From contig JADFXM010000013.1 of assembly GCA_015233565.1 (NCBI GenBank), positions 94,469-158,468 of the forward strand: a DNA stretch of 64,000 nucleotides. The letters run 5' to 3'. The stretch is from Candidatus Rifleibacteriota bacterium (GTDB lineage Bacteria > Muiribacteriota > Ozemobacteria > Ozemobacterales > Ozemobacteraceae). Below the pieces are notes generated by a model. It did no database searches, was not told the DNA's origin, and saw nothing but the letters and a program-made list of their open reading frames with translations. The translations under genes and the position numbers were made by a program. Every line of letters begins with the position of its first letter. Within the stretch, counting starts at the first letter, position 1. Shown here in pieces: positions 1 to 7,686 of the stretch.

Positions 1-704
1 AACCAATGGTTGAAATTGGTGGGAAACCCATTTTGTGGCACATTATGAAGATCTATTCGTCCTATGGCTTCAATGATTTTGTTATATGCTGCGGTTATAA
101 AGGCTACATAATTAAAGAATATTTTGCGAATTACTTCCTTCACACATCTGATGTTACTATTGATATGTCTTTGAATAAAATCACAACCCTTCAGAGCAGC
201 TCAGAACCATGGAAAATAACGTTGGTGGATACCGGTGACAGCACTGCAACCGGCGGACGAGTAAAAAGAGTGAAAAAATATCTTGATGATTCAACCTTCA
301 TGCTGACTTACGGCGATGGGGTTTCGGATGTAAATATACTAAAACTTGTTGAATTTCACAAAAGCCATAAGAAAATTGCCACCATTACAGCAGTTCAACC
401 TCCGGGGCGATTTGGTTCATTGCTGATAGATTCCACGAATGTAGTCTCATCTTTTGTGGAAAAGCCTTCTGGGGACGGCGGTTATATAAATGGCGGCTTT
501 TTTGTTTTACAACCGGAAGCAATAAATTACATTAACGATGATAGTTGTGTTTTTGAAGCCGGAGCGCTTGAAAATCTAGCGAGAGATAAGCAACTTGAGG
601 CCTTTAAACACCAGGGGTTCTGGCAACCAATGGATACTCTCAGGGAAAAATTCTACCTTGAAAAACTGTGGGAAACCGGGCAAGCACCTTGGAAGTTGTG
701 GTAA
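1..704 (+). CDS. rfbF: Glucose-1-phosphate cytidylyltransferase, 5' end cut by window edge
   Basis: Makes CDP-glucose from glucose-1-phosphate and CTP, the first step to CDP-3,6-dideoxyhexoses. The visible 232 residues start at KPMVEIGGKPILWHI, which in this family follows the N-terminal GGLGTRL loop. About 20-25 residues therefore lie outside the window, and the ATG at position 6 is an internal Met. The metal-binding YGDGVSDVN motif sits at visible residues 102-110 and the TATGGRVKR segment at 80-88. It is the first gene seen of a plus-strand run; rfbG starts 10 bases after its stop. The family assignment is strong because the order rfbF-rfbG-rfbH is the classical one. Confidence 0.95.
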   Translation, partial: PMVEIGGKPILWHIMKIYSSYGFNDFVICCGYKGYIIKEYFANYFLHTSDVTIDMSLNKITTLQSSSEPWKITLVDTGDSTATGGRVKRVKKYLDDSTFMLTYGDGVSDVNILKLVEFHKSHKKIATITAVQPPGRFGSLLIDSTNVVSSFVEKPSGDGGYINGGFFVLQPEAINYINDDSCVFEAGALENLARDKQLEAFKHQGFWQPMDTLREKFYLEKLWETGQAPWKLW

Positions 705-713
705 AAGTATTCG

Positions 714-1799
714 GTGAAAAATTTTTTCAGAAACAAAAATATTCTTGTCACTGGTCACACTGGGTTCAAGGGAACCTGGCTCTCTATCTGGCTGAAGTCC
801 CTGGGTGCGAAAGTGTTTGGTTATTCGCTTTGTCCACCAACTACCCCCTCCATTTTTGAAACAGTGACAATGCGTGATCATCTTGATGGAAGCATCGAAG
901 CAGACATAAGGGATTTGAATAAACTAAAGTCCTATTTAGAGCAGATTTCCCCTGACATTGTTTTTCATTTGGCCGCCCAATCTCTTGTGAGACTCTCTTA
1001 TCAACGGCCTGTGGAGACTTTTGAAACAAATGTGTTGGGCACTGTAAATGTTTTGGAAGCTTTCACAGCCTGTAAGTCAGCTAGAATTTGCGTTGGCATT
1101 ACGAGTGACAAGTGTTATGAAAATCGTGAATGTGAATATGCATATCGGGAAAATGATCCGATGGGTGGACATGACCCTTACAGTGCGAGCAAAGGGTGCG
1201 CTGAAATTGTGGCGTCTTCCTGGCGTCGTTCTTATTTTCCTCCGGACAAATTTGAACAGCACACTAAGGCATTAGCGACTGCCAGGGCTGGAAATGTTAT
1301 TGGTGGCGGGGACTGGGCAAAGGATCGAATCATTCCGGATATCATACGGTCATTAAGCAGTCACACCCCGATTCAAATTCGTAATCCTCTAGCGATAAGA
1401 CCTTGGCAACATGTTCTTGAAGCTATTGGAGGATATCTGATGCTTGCGCAAAAATTATGGAATAATCCAACAGACTATTCTGGTGGTTGGAATTTTGGCC
1501 CGCCCTCAAATTCCACTGTCAATGTTTTGGAAATTGCTAAGAAATGTGCAGAGCTCTGGGGAAGTGGCGACATTCAGCATTCTTTTGCCGAAAAGAACAT
1601 GTCAGCTCATGAAGCCAATTTTCTTAAGCTTGATTCATCCAAAGCAACTGATTTACTAGGATGGAAATCGGTTTTAAATGTCACTGAAGCTATAGACTGG
1701 ACTATCTCCTGGTACAAAAAATTCTATGCTGGAAATGACAACATGTTTGATTGCACAGCAGCGCAAATAAAAAGTTTTTCCGATAAAGGTGCTCTCTGA
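714..1799 (+). CDS. rfbG: CDP-glucose 4,6-dehydratase
   Basis: Converts CDP-glucose to CDP-4-keto-6-deoxyglucose with tightly bound NAD, as a short-chain dehydrogenase/reductase-type enzyme. The 361-residue length is normal for the family. The nucleotide-binding GxxGxxG loop is VTGHTGFKG at residues 12-20, the catalytic YxxxK is YSASK at 156-160, and the conserved TSDKCYEN stretch is at 130-137. The GTG start at 714 places the Rossmann motif at the usual distance from the N-terminus, although its ribosome binding site is weak; the gene is probably translated together with rfbF, which ends 9 bases upstream. Confidence 0.95.
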   Translation: MKNFFRNKNILVTGHTGFKGTWLSIWLKSLGAKVFGYSLCPPTTPSIFETVTMRDHLDGSIEADIRDLNKLKSYLEQISPDIVFHLAAQSLVRLSYQRPVETFETNVLGTVNVLEAFTACKSARICVGITSDKCYENRECEYAYRENDPMGGHDPYSASKGCAEIVASSWRRSYFPPDKFEQHTKALATARAGNVIGGGDWAKDRIIPDIIRSLSSHTPIQIRNPLAIRPWQHVLEAIGGYLMLAQKLWNNPTDYSGGWNFGPPSNSTVNVLEIAKKCAELWGSGDIQHSFAEKNMSAHEANFLKLDSSKATDLLGWKSVLNVTEAIDWTISWYKKFYAGNDNMFDCTAAQIKSFSDKGAL

Positions 1800-1822
1800 T
1801 TTTATTTTTTTGCGAGGTTTAA

Positions 1823-2038
1823 ATGCTTGGAATAAAAAAAATTGTGTCTGTTTCAAATGATGGTTATATTAAATTGAAAATCCCGAAAGAAATGGGCAAC
1901 TTGCTGGAAGTAATCTGCTTTCCAGCAAATTACTCGGAAGATGGTGATTATCCTGATTGTATGATTGCTCAAGAGAGAACTGCATTTTTTCAGGAAGTCC
2001 TAGCGGATAAGGCAGAAGATGTCTGGAATAATTTATAA
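1823..2038 (+). CDS. Small antitoxin-like protein upstream of the PemK/MazF-RfbH fusion
   Basis: A 71-residue protein. Its N-terminal part (KKIVSVSNDGYIKLKIPKEM) resembles the short beta-rich DNA-binding arm of AbrB-like or VapB/MazE-type antitoxins, and its acidic tail ending in AEDVWNNL is typical of the toxin-wrapping tail of such antitoxins. It overlaps the next gene by 20 bases, as antitoxin and toxin genes commonly do. It sits between rfbG and rfbH, two genes that normally adjoin, so it probably came in with the toxin domain fused to RfbH. Whether it still neutralises anything is unknown. An AGGTTT sequence precedes the ATG at a short distance. Confidence 0.6.
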   Translation: MLGIKKIVSVSNDGYIKLKIPKEMGNLLEVICFPANYSEDGDYPDCMIAQERTAFFQEVLADKAEDVWNNL

Positions 2039-3665
2039 AGGTTACATTTTCAAGGTTCCATTTCCTTTTTCGGATTCGACGGGATCAACCTTCAGACCAG
2101 TTGTTGTCCTGGACGAACCGGATAGCAGAGGGGATGTTGAGGTTGCTTTTCTTACGACAAAACCCAATCTGCAATCAGTTTGTTTAAGAGTAGATGAATC
2201 CGATTTTGATGGTATTCCACTGCCGTTTGTGTCATATATTAACATTTCTAAGAGGCTCCAGATCTCTTCTTCTGTTTTGGGAAAACGTTTGGCAAAATTG
2301 AAAAACAGTTGTTTTGAGAAACTGATAAAAGAGATCGTTTTTCAGTATTCAAGAAGTTTCTATGAATCTAAACATAGTACTACCGCTTCTGAAGAGTTTA
2401 TTCCTGGAAAAACCCGAGTTCCCTACGGTGGACGGGTTTTCGACGAAAAAGAACTTTGCAATCTAATTGATGCTTCTCTTGATTTTTGGCTTACAACTGG
2501 CCCTTGGGCAGATAAATTCGAAGAGAGTTTTTCTGATTTTTTAGGGGTTGATTATTGCCATATTGTAAATTCTGGCTCGTCTGCTAATTTGCTTGCTTTT
2601 ATGGCCTTGACATCCGATATGCTTGGAAAACGGAAAATTGAAAAGGGTGATGAGGTCATTACCCTAGCAGCAGCTTTTCCTACAACAGTCGCACCAATTG
2701 TTCAATATGGTGCTGTCCCGGTTTTTGTCGATGTGACCCTTCCAACATATAATATAGATTGTGACCAGCTTGAAGAAGCGCTGTCCCCTAAGACGAAGGC
2801 TGTAATGGTTGCCCATACTCTTGGCAACCCATTTGACATTGATAGATTAAAATCATTCTGTGATGAGCGAGGGCTTTGGCTGATTGAAGATAATTGTGAT
2901 TCTTTAGGTTCCAAATATTTTTCAAAATCCTTCAATGGGTTCTCCCGGAAAAATTACACTGGGGGTTACGGCGATATCGGTACAAGTAGCTTTTACCCTC
3001 CTCATCACATAACCATGGGAGAAGGCGGTGCGATTTATACAAATAATGCGATACTTTCAAACATTCTTCTTTCCTTGCGTGACTGGGGGAGAGATTGTAC
3101 CTGTAAATCCGGGCAGGACAATCGGTGTGGAAATCGTTTTAATCAGAAATTAGGAGATTTACCTCTGGGATATGACCACAAATACATATACTCCCATTTC
3201 GGTTATAACTTGAAGGCGACTGATCTTCAAGCCGCCATCGGCTGTGCACAACTCGAAAAATTACCCGAGTTTATTCACAAACGCCGTAAGAATTTCGACT
3301 TTTTAAAATCAGCACTCAAGCAATATTCGGGAAGTATTATTCTCCCGGAAGCAACAATGAATTCAGAACCATCATGGTTTGGCTTTTTAATTACTCTAAA
3401 TGATGCTAAGCATGACCGACAGAAAATTCTGAACACCTTGGAGAAAAACAACATACAAACAAGAATGCTGTTTTCCGGCAATATTATTAAACATCCATGT
3501 TTTGATTCTCTTCGAGCTTCGAAATCCGGTTACCGAGTAATCGGCGGAGACCTGAAAAATACGGATCGAATTATGACCGACACTTTCTGGGTGGGAGTTT
3601 ACCCTGGGATGTCAGAGGAACACCTGAATTTCATGGCCAAAACCATCTGTGGAGTCCTGAGTTAA
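2019..3665 (+). CDS. rfbH: PemK/MazF-like domain fused to CDP-4-keto-6-deoxyglucose 3-dehydrase
   Basis: The C-terminal part (about residues 100-548) is RfbH/DdhC (E1), the PMP-dependent enzyme that removes the 3-hydroxyl of CDP-4-keto-6-deoxyglucose. It has the diagnostic His in place of the PLP lysine (SFYPPHHITMGEGG, residues 324-337) and cluster cysteines C293, C360, C362 and C370, the last three spaced C-x-C-x7-C as in E1. Normal RfbH is about 435 residues. Here about 100 extra residues precede it, reading like a PemK/MazF toxin: YKGYIFKVPFPFSD, then RPVVVL, then AFLTTKP. The frame is open throughout and no Met occurs between the start and residue 195, so a separate RfbH start is not obvious. 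The RfbH domain is confident; the toxin-like domain is likely. Confidence 0.9.
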   Translation: MSGIIYKGYIFKVPFPFSDSTGSTFRPVVVLDEPDSRGDVEVAFLTTKPNLQSVCLRVDESDFDGIPLPFVSYINISKRLQISSSVLGKRLAKLKNSCFEKLIKEIVFQYSRSFYESKHSTTASEEFIPGKTRVPYGGRVFDEKELCNLIDASLDFWLTTGPWADKFEESFSDFLGVDYCHIVNSGSSANLLAFMALTSDMLGKRKIEKGDEVITLAAAFPTTVAPIVQYGAVPVFVDVTLPTYNIDCDQLEEALSPKTKAVMVAHTLGNPFDIDRLKSFCDERGLWLIEDNCDSLGSKYFSKSFNGFSRKNYTGGYGDIGTSSFYPPHHITMGEGGAIYTNNAILSNILLSLRDWGRDCTCKSGQDNRCGNRFNQKLGDLPLGYDHKYIYSHFGYNLKATDLQAAIGCAQLEKLPEFIHKRRKNFDFLKSALKQYSGSIILPEATMNSEPSWFGFLITLNDAKHDRQKILNTLEKNNIQTRMLFSGNIIKHPCFDSLRASKSGYRVIGGDLKNTDRIMTDTFWVGVYPGMSEEHLNFMAKTICGVLS

Positions 3666-4017
3666 TTTTATTTTGCGATGCTCAATGAAAACCTTTAACT
3701 ATCTTACTGATAGAGGAGTTTCTTGCAAAAGAATTATCCGAAACGACTATTGTAAGAAATAAGAAAATGGTTTTTATTTATGATTTGACCCAGAATCGCT
3801 TTTCTTTGGATGAAAAAGTGTGTTTTTAGAGGCTGTAGCAAATTTATTGAAGGAATTACCGAAAAAAGTGCGAAGAAAGCGTTATTCAAAGTTTAGTGAA
3901 GGAGCTTTAATTACGCCCCATCTCTCAGTATTTAAGCGTGTCTTCGGAATAATAACTATCAGTCAAGTTGCAGTATCTATTTTTAGTGAAGTATAATAAT
4001 TTTGTAATAGGTGAACC
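3666..4017. other. Intergenic region with a possible frameshifted gene remnant
   Basis: About 350 bases between rfbH and the epimerase gene. Two overlapping plus-strand open frames can be joined across the A-run at about 3812. The first reads EEFLAKELSETTIVRNKKMV and on to the stop at 3829; the second reads FLEAVANLLKELPKKVRRKR and on to the stop at 3996. Together they look like a decayed gene of about 95 residues of unknown family. No convincing terminator or promoter was found. Confidence 0.3.
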
Positions 4018-4572
4018 ATGCATTTTGTTCCTTTCTCAATAGTCCCGTCTGGTTTTCGAATTAGTCTGGGTTTACACGAAGATCAGAGAGGTTTTTTTGT
4101 TAAGACCTTTCATTCGAAAAGCTTTACTGAAAGCTCCCTCCCAACGAAATTTGAGGAGGACTTTTATTCTCTTTCAAAAAAAAATGTGTTGAGAGGATTG
4201 CATTTTCAAGTTCCTCCCTTTTCTCACGATAAGTTGATTATTTGTGCACAAGGGGAGATATACGATGTTGTGGTTGATTTGAGACGAGATTCTCCATCTT
4301 TTGGAAAATTCGAAACTTTTATTTTAAATTCCAAGATTCCCGAAGCACTTTTTGTTCCGAAAGGCTTAGCGCATGGCTTTTGTGTTTTGAGCGAGGAAGC
4401 TTTGGTGCTGTACAAAACAACAACGATTCACTCTCCTGAACATGATAAAGGTATCCTTTGGAATTCTGTTTCAATACCTTGGCCGTGTCAAAACCCCATT
4501 TTGTCAGCAAGAGATAGTTCATTTCCTTCTTTTTCAAATTTTTCTTCGCCTTTTATTTTTGGGAACAAATAA
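4018..4572 (+). CDS. RmlC-like nucleotide-sugar epimerase (possible AscE-type 5-epimerase)
   Basis: A cupin-fold epimerase of the dTDP-4-dehydrorhamnose 3,5-epimerase family, 184 residues (normal length). Visible family motifs are RGFFVKTF (24-31), VLRGLHFQ with the catalytic His62, DVVVDLRRDSPSFG (83-96) and FVPKGLAHGFCVLSE (112-126). Its place after rfbF-G-H and before a reductase suggests it acts on the CDP-3,6-dideoxy-4-ketohexose, as AscE does in CDP-ascarylose synthesis, rather than on a dTDP sugar; that is inference from position. Its stop overlaps the next ATG by one base (TAATG), so the two are translationally coupled. Confidence 0.82.
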   Translation: MHFVPFSIVPSGFRISLGLHEDQRGFFVKTFHSKSFTESSLPTKFEEDFYSLSKKNVLRGLHFQVPPFSHDKLIICAQGEIYDVVVDLRRDSPSFGKFETFILNSKIPEALFVPKGLAHGFCVLSEEALVLYKTTTIHSPEHDKGILWNSVSIPWPCQNPILSARDSSFPSFSNFSSPFIFGNK

Positions 4573-5474
4573 TGAAACAAAAAGCGTTGGTTACAGGTGG
4601 TACTGGCTTTATCGGGACTAATCTTCTTTTGAGACTGTTAAAAGAAGGCTGGGATGTTTTTTGTTTGGTTCGATCCCAATTTCGGTTATCTTCCGAATTT
4701 CTTTCTCAAGGAGTCAAAGAAGTAGTATGTCCAAATTCGACCGAAGAATATGTTTCAGTTTTAAAATTAATTAATCCTTCGGTTGTTTTTCATTTAGCGT
4801 CCTTGTTTATCGGCCAGCATAAAACCTGTCAGGTTTCAGATTTGATTGAAAGCAACGTGCATTTTGGAACAAAATTGCTGGAAGCTATGTCCTGTGCTGG
4901 TGTAAAAAGAATCGTAAACACTGGTACTAGTTGGCAGCATTTCAATAACGAAGATTATAATCCTGTTTGCCTTTATGCTGCTACAAAACAGGCTTTTGAG
5001 GATATTTTAAAGTTTTATGTTCACTCAGAAAATTTCCAATCAATCACTTTGGAAATTTTTGATACCTATGGTCCAAATGACTTTCGGCCTAAAATTTTAC
5101 CAACTTTATTAAATCTAAAGAAAGATGACCCCGAAATTTTACTTTCCCCTGGGGAGCAAAAACTTGATTTTGTTTATATCGATGATGTAATTGAGTGTTT
5201 CGTGCTATCTGGCCTTGAGCTGAGCAGTAAAAAAAATGCCCAAGGGGATTTTAAGAAATTTTGTGTCAGAACAGGAAATCCAATAAAACTAAAAGAACTT
5301 GTTGAAATGATTGAAAAGCTAAAAGACTTCAAATTACCTGTTAAATTAGGTGGAAGAGCGTATCGTCCTCGTGAGGTAATGGAAGCCTATCCCTTCGGAA
5401 ATAATCCACCATATTGGCTTCCTAAAATTGGCTTAACTGAAGGGTTGAAAAAAACAATTCACAGAATTATATGA
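4572..5474 (+). CDS. NAD(P)-dependent nucleotide-sugar epimerase/reductase
   Basis: A 300-residue extended short-chain dehydrogenase. The Rossmann loop VTGGTGFIGTNLL is at residues 7-19, the catalytic YxxxK is YAATK at 135-139, and IVNTGTSWQHF supplies the usual Ser/Thr region before it. As the last gene of the CDP-sugar run it most likely reduces the 4-keto group to give the final CDP-3,6-dideoxyhexose (abequose, paratose or ascarylose type). The exact product cannot be told from sequence. The start ATG overlaps the preceding stop codon. The next gene is convergent, 17 bases away. Confidence 0.8.
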   Translation: MKQKALVTGGTGFIGTNLLLRLLKEGWDVFCLVRSQFRLSSEFLSQGVKEVVCPNSTEEYVSVLKLINPSVVFHLASLFIGQHKTCQVSDLIESNVHFGTKLLEAMSCAGVKRIVNTGTSWQHFNNEDYNPVCLYAATKQAFEDILKFYVHSENFQSITLEIFDTYGPNDFRPKILPTLLNLKKDDPEILLSPGEQKLDFVYIDDVIECFVLSGLELSSKKNAQGDFKKFCVRTGNPIKLKELVEMIEKLKDFKLPVKLGGRAYRPREVMEAYPFGNNPPYWLPKIGLTEGLKKTIHRII

Positions 5475-5491
5475 GTTACATTAGGCTGGAA

Positions 5492-6808
5492 TCAGTGTGA
5501 AGTCTCTTGGGTTAAACGGGAAAGGTTGGCGATAATCATCATACGAAAATTATTGTCTTGCTCAGTTCCTTTGCGAGTAATCGAAAGCGCCTTAAGCAAG
5601 TGGGTAATAGCTTCATCCGGGCGTTTCAATTTTTCGAGTAGCAGACCTAGCTGTAGATGACCTTGTAGAAAATCCGGTTGTTGATAAACACACTGTCGCA
5701 AATAGGCTTCTGCTTCATGTAGCGCCCCAAGGTTTTGTAAATAAACTGAAAGATTAAAAAAAACCACGTATAGAAGAGTTGAGTTTGGCTGTTTAAGCCA
5801 CAACCTGAGCAATTCTACAGCCTGATGATATCTTTGTTTACTCCAGAGTTGCTGTGCTGCAGAAATAGCCTGCATAACATCAAGCACCCCAGCAGAAGCC
5901 TTATTGAAAGATTCCTCGATCGGGATGGTGTAAATCTCCGGAAGGTTCCCAACTTTATTAGTCGAAAGTTCCTTAATAAATCTGGCAACGTTCATGAATG
6001 TGGAAGCAGATTTGCCCACAATTATGGATTGGGACAAGATCAATAGATCGACCAAAGCATCTCTGACCCCTTGGGCATTACGCCGAACATTGCTGTGATA
6101 CGCTCTTTTGCTGGTGTCGAGAGTGATGTCAGACCAATTTTTTTTCTCATCCTGACGCTCTACGTATGACATCTTGTTCCGAACCCGAACGTTCGAATAT
6201 TGTGCAGCAGCTTTTTCTGATTCTTCCGAATCAGAGCAAACGAAAAATTGCCGGTCCTTATGTTCGAGTATGATTTCTTTCACTTCTGCATCGGAATAGC
6301 CAAGTACCAAGTCGGTTCTGCGAAGGTGAAGTCCATAAAATTCTCCTGAGAAGGACTCTTTAACAAATTTGTCAGCTGCAGCAACCAAATCAGGGTGAAA
6401 TGGAAGTCCCCGTGCTACTGTTCTGAGCCTCTCCTGGGAGATCCATGGAAGGATCAAAGCTGGATATAAAAAAACGTCGCGACCATCCTTAAGACAAAAG
6501 TCTGTAAACTCAGCTTCCGTTGAGAATCCATATGCAGAAAGGAAAGGAACACCTAAATATTCCGCATTCCTTAAATCGTGTGACAGAACCAACCAGGATG
6601 GGGCGTCTTTTTTCAGGTCGATCAAATTGGAAGTATGAATTTGTACATTATTACCGAATATGTCGGAATATTCCGCTTCACACCAATTGTTGACTGGCCA
6701 GTAGATATCGGGTCGGCAATTAAAAAGTTCGGCTGCCGAAATTCCTGAAATCAAAGCATTGTAACGGTTCCCTAGTCCGCCGTCACAATAGATTAGTATT
6801 TTTGACAT
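5492..6808 (-). CDS. Fucosyltransferase-like glycosyltransferase with C-terminal TPR repeats
   Basis: A 438-residue protein. It opens with CDGGLGNRYNALISG, like the GGLGN N-terminus of GT11-type enzymes, and carries HLRRTD at residues 161-166, the HxRRxD-type motif that binds GDP-fucose in alpha-1,2/alpha-1,6/O-fucosyltransferases. From about residue 310 to 430 there are two or three TPR-like helical pairs (LGALHEAEAYLRQCVYQQPD, then LLEKLKRPDEAITHLLKAL). TPRs suggest a protein partner or protein acceptor. The start overlaps the upstream methyltransferase gene by 26 bases; GAGGA lies before the ATG. The donor and acceptor are inferred only at the family level. Confidence 0.68.
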   Translation of the reverse strand: MSKILIYCDGGLGNRYNALISGISAAELFNCRPDIYWPVNNWCEAEYSDIFGNNVQIHTSNLIDLKKDAPSWLVLSHDLRNAEYLGVPFLSAYGFSTEAEFTDFCLKDGRDVFLYPALILPWISQERLRTVARGLPFHPDLVAAADKFVKESFSGEFYGLHLRRTDLVLGYSDAEVKEIILEHKDRQFFVCSDSEESEKAAAQYSNVRVRNKMSYVERQDEKKNWSDITLDTSKRAYHSNVRRNAQGVRDALVDLLILSQSIIVGKSASTFMNVARFIKELSTNKVGNLPEIYTIPIEESFNKASAGVLDVMQAISAAQQLWSKQRYHQAVELLRLWLKQPNSTLLYVVFFNLSVYLQNLGALHEAEAYLRQCVYQQPDFLQGHLQLGLLLEKLKRPDEAITHLLKALSITRKGTEQDNNFRMMIIANLSRLTQETSH

Positions 6809-7478
6809 AGCTCGGTTTCCTCATTCCCAGGCCAAACCAGCCACATTGATATCCGAAGAAGTACAATCTGGCATTAACGGCTTGGGCATACTCTGCAATG
6901 TATTTGCCCTTTCCTGAGATTATCGGCTTGCTCAGAAAAGTAACTGACCCCGGATCATTGAAAAGCAGAGCTGCATTGCTAGGTGAATCATCCAAGGCTA
7001 CGAGGGTTTCAGGGCTAATAAAAGAGGAAATTGCCAAAAGTTCTTTTATATGATGAAGTGCGCTGGGATGAGGATTCTCAAAATCCACATCATAGGAGTC
7101 AAGATAAAGAAGATCTACTGTTGTAAATGGAAGCGGTGGATTATTGGCAACTTCCCTGAGAAAGGCGATACTGTCACCGGTATGGACTTTAACTGCAGGG
7201 CTTACTAGCGATTTGCACAAAGTGGTTGCTTTGGGATCAATGTCAACAGAATATACTATTGAACCAGGGATACTACTTGCATACTTGTCGAACAATAAAG
7301 TGCTTTGTCCTTCTTCTTTATAGGTGTTTGCATTTCTTACGCACCCAGTTTCCAAAATGAATACCGGTCGCTGAAGTGTGTCAAGGTATTCAAAAATCTT
7401 CCTGAATGTGTTTTGCCTAAAGCCAAGCTTAGGTGATATTTCCTCGTTGAAATATTTCCAAAATTCGGCTGCTGCCAT
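6783..7478 (-). CDS. Class I SAM-dependent methyltransferase-like protein
   Basis: A 231-residue protein with a Rossmann-type methyltransferase outline: FILETGCVRNANTY as motif I, YSVDIDPKAT as the acidic end of strand 2, VKVHTGDSIAFL as strand 3, and VDLLYLDSYD followed by LVALDDSP as strands 4 and 5. This resembles the Methyltransf_24/CmcI-like group. The substrate is unknown; the neighbours suggest a sugar. AAAGGA precedes the ATG. It overlaps the downstream fucosyltransferase-like gene, so the two are probably co-translated. Confidence 0.65.
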   Translation of the reverse strand: MAAAEFWKYFNEEISPKLGFRQNTFRKIFEYLDTLQRPVFILETGCVRNANTYKEEGQSTLLFDKYASSIPGSIVYSVDIDPKATTLCKSLVSPAVKVHTGDSIAFLREVANNPPLPFTTVDLLYLDSYDVDFENPHPSALHHIKELLAISSFISPETLVALDDSPSNAALLFNDPGSVTFLSKPIISGKGKYIAEYAQAVNARLYFFGYQCGWFGLGMRKPSYVKNTNLL

Positions 7479-7612
7479 AATGATCCTTTCGCTTTTTCAA
7501 AATGTTTTACGGAATCTATTAACTACATAAGAGCTTGTTGCATAATTCCAAAATGAACGAAAGTCCAAAACATGAGACCAGCATTTCAAGCCACTTCTAT
7601 TCACTAAATTTT

Positions 7613-7645
7613 TGCATAATTAACGTTTTTTATTAACTATGCGAC
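7613..7645. repeat. AT-rich stem-loop between the GT4 gene and the methyltransferase gene
   Basis: TTGCATAATTAA at 7613-7624 pairs with TTAACTATGCGA at 7634-7645 over 12 positions, two of them G-U, around a nine-base loop. It lies in the 208-base gap between two minus-strand genes. It could attenuate or process the transcript. No U-run follows on either strand, so a simple terminator is unlikely. Confidence 0.35.
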
Positions 7646-7686
7646 AGGTTCATAAATGGTTAATCGAAATAACCCCTGATTTCTGC

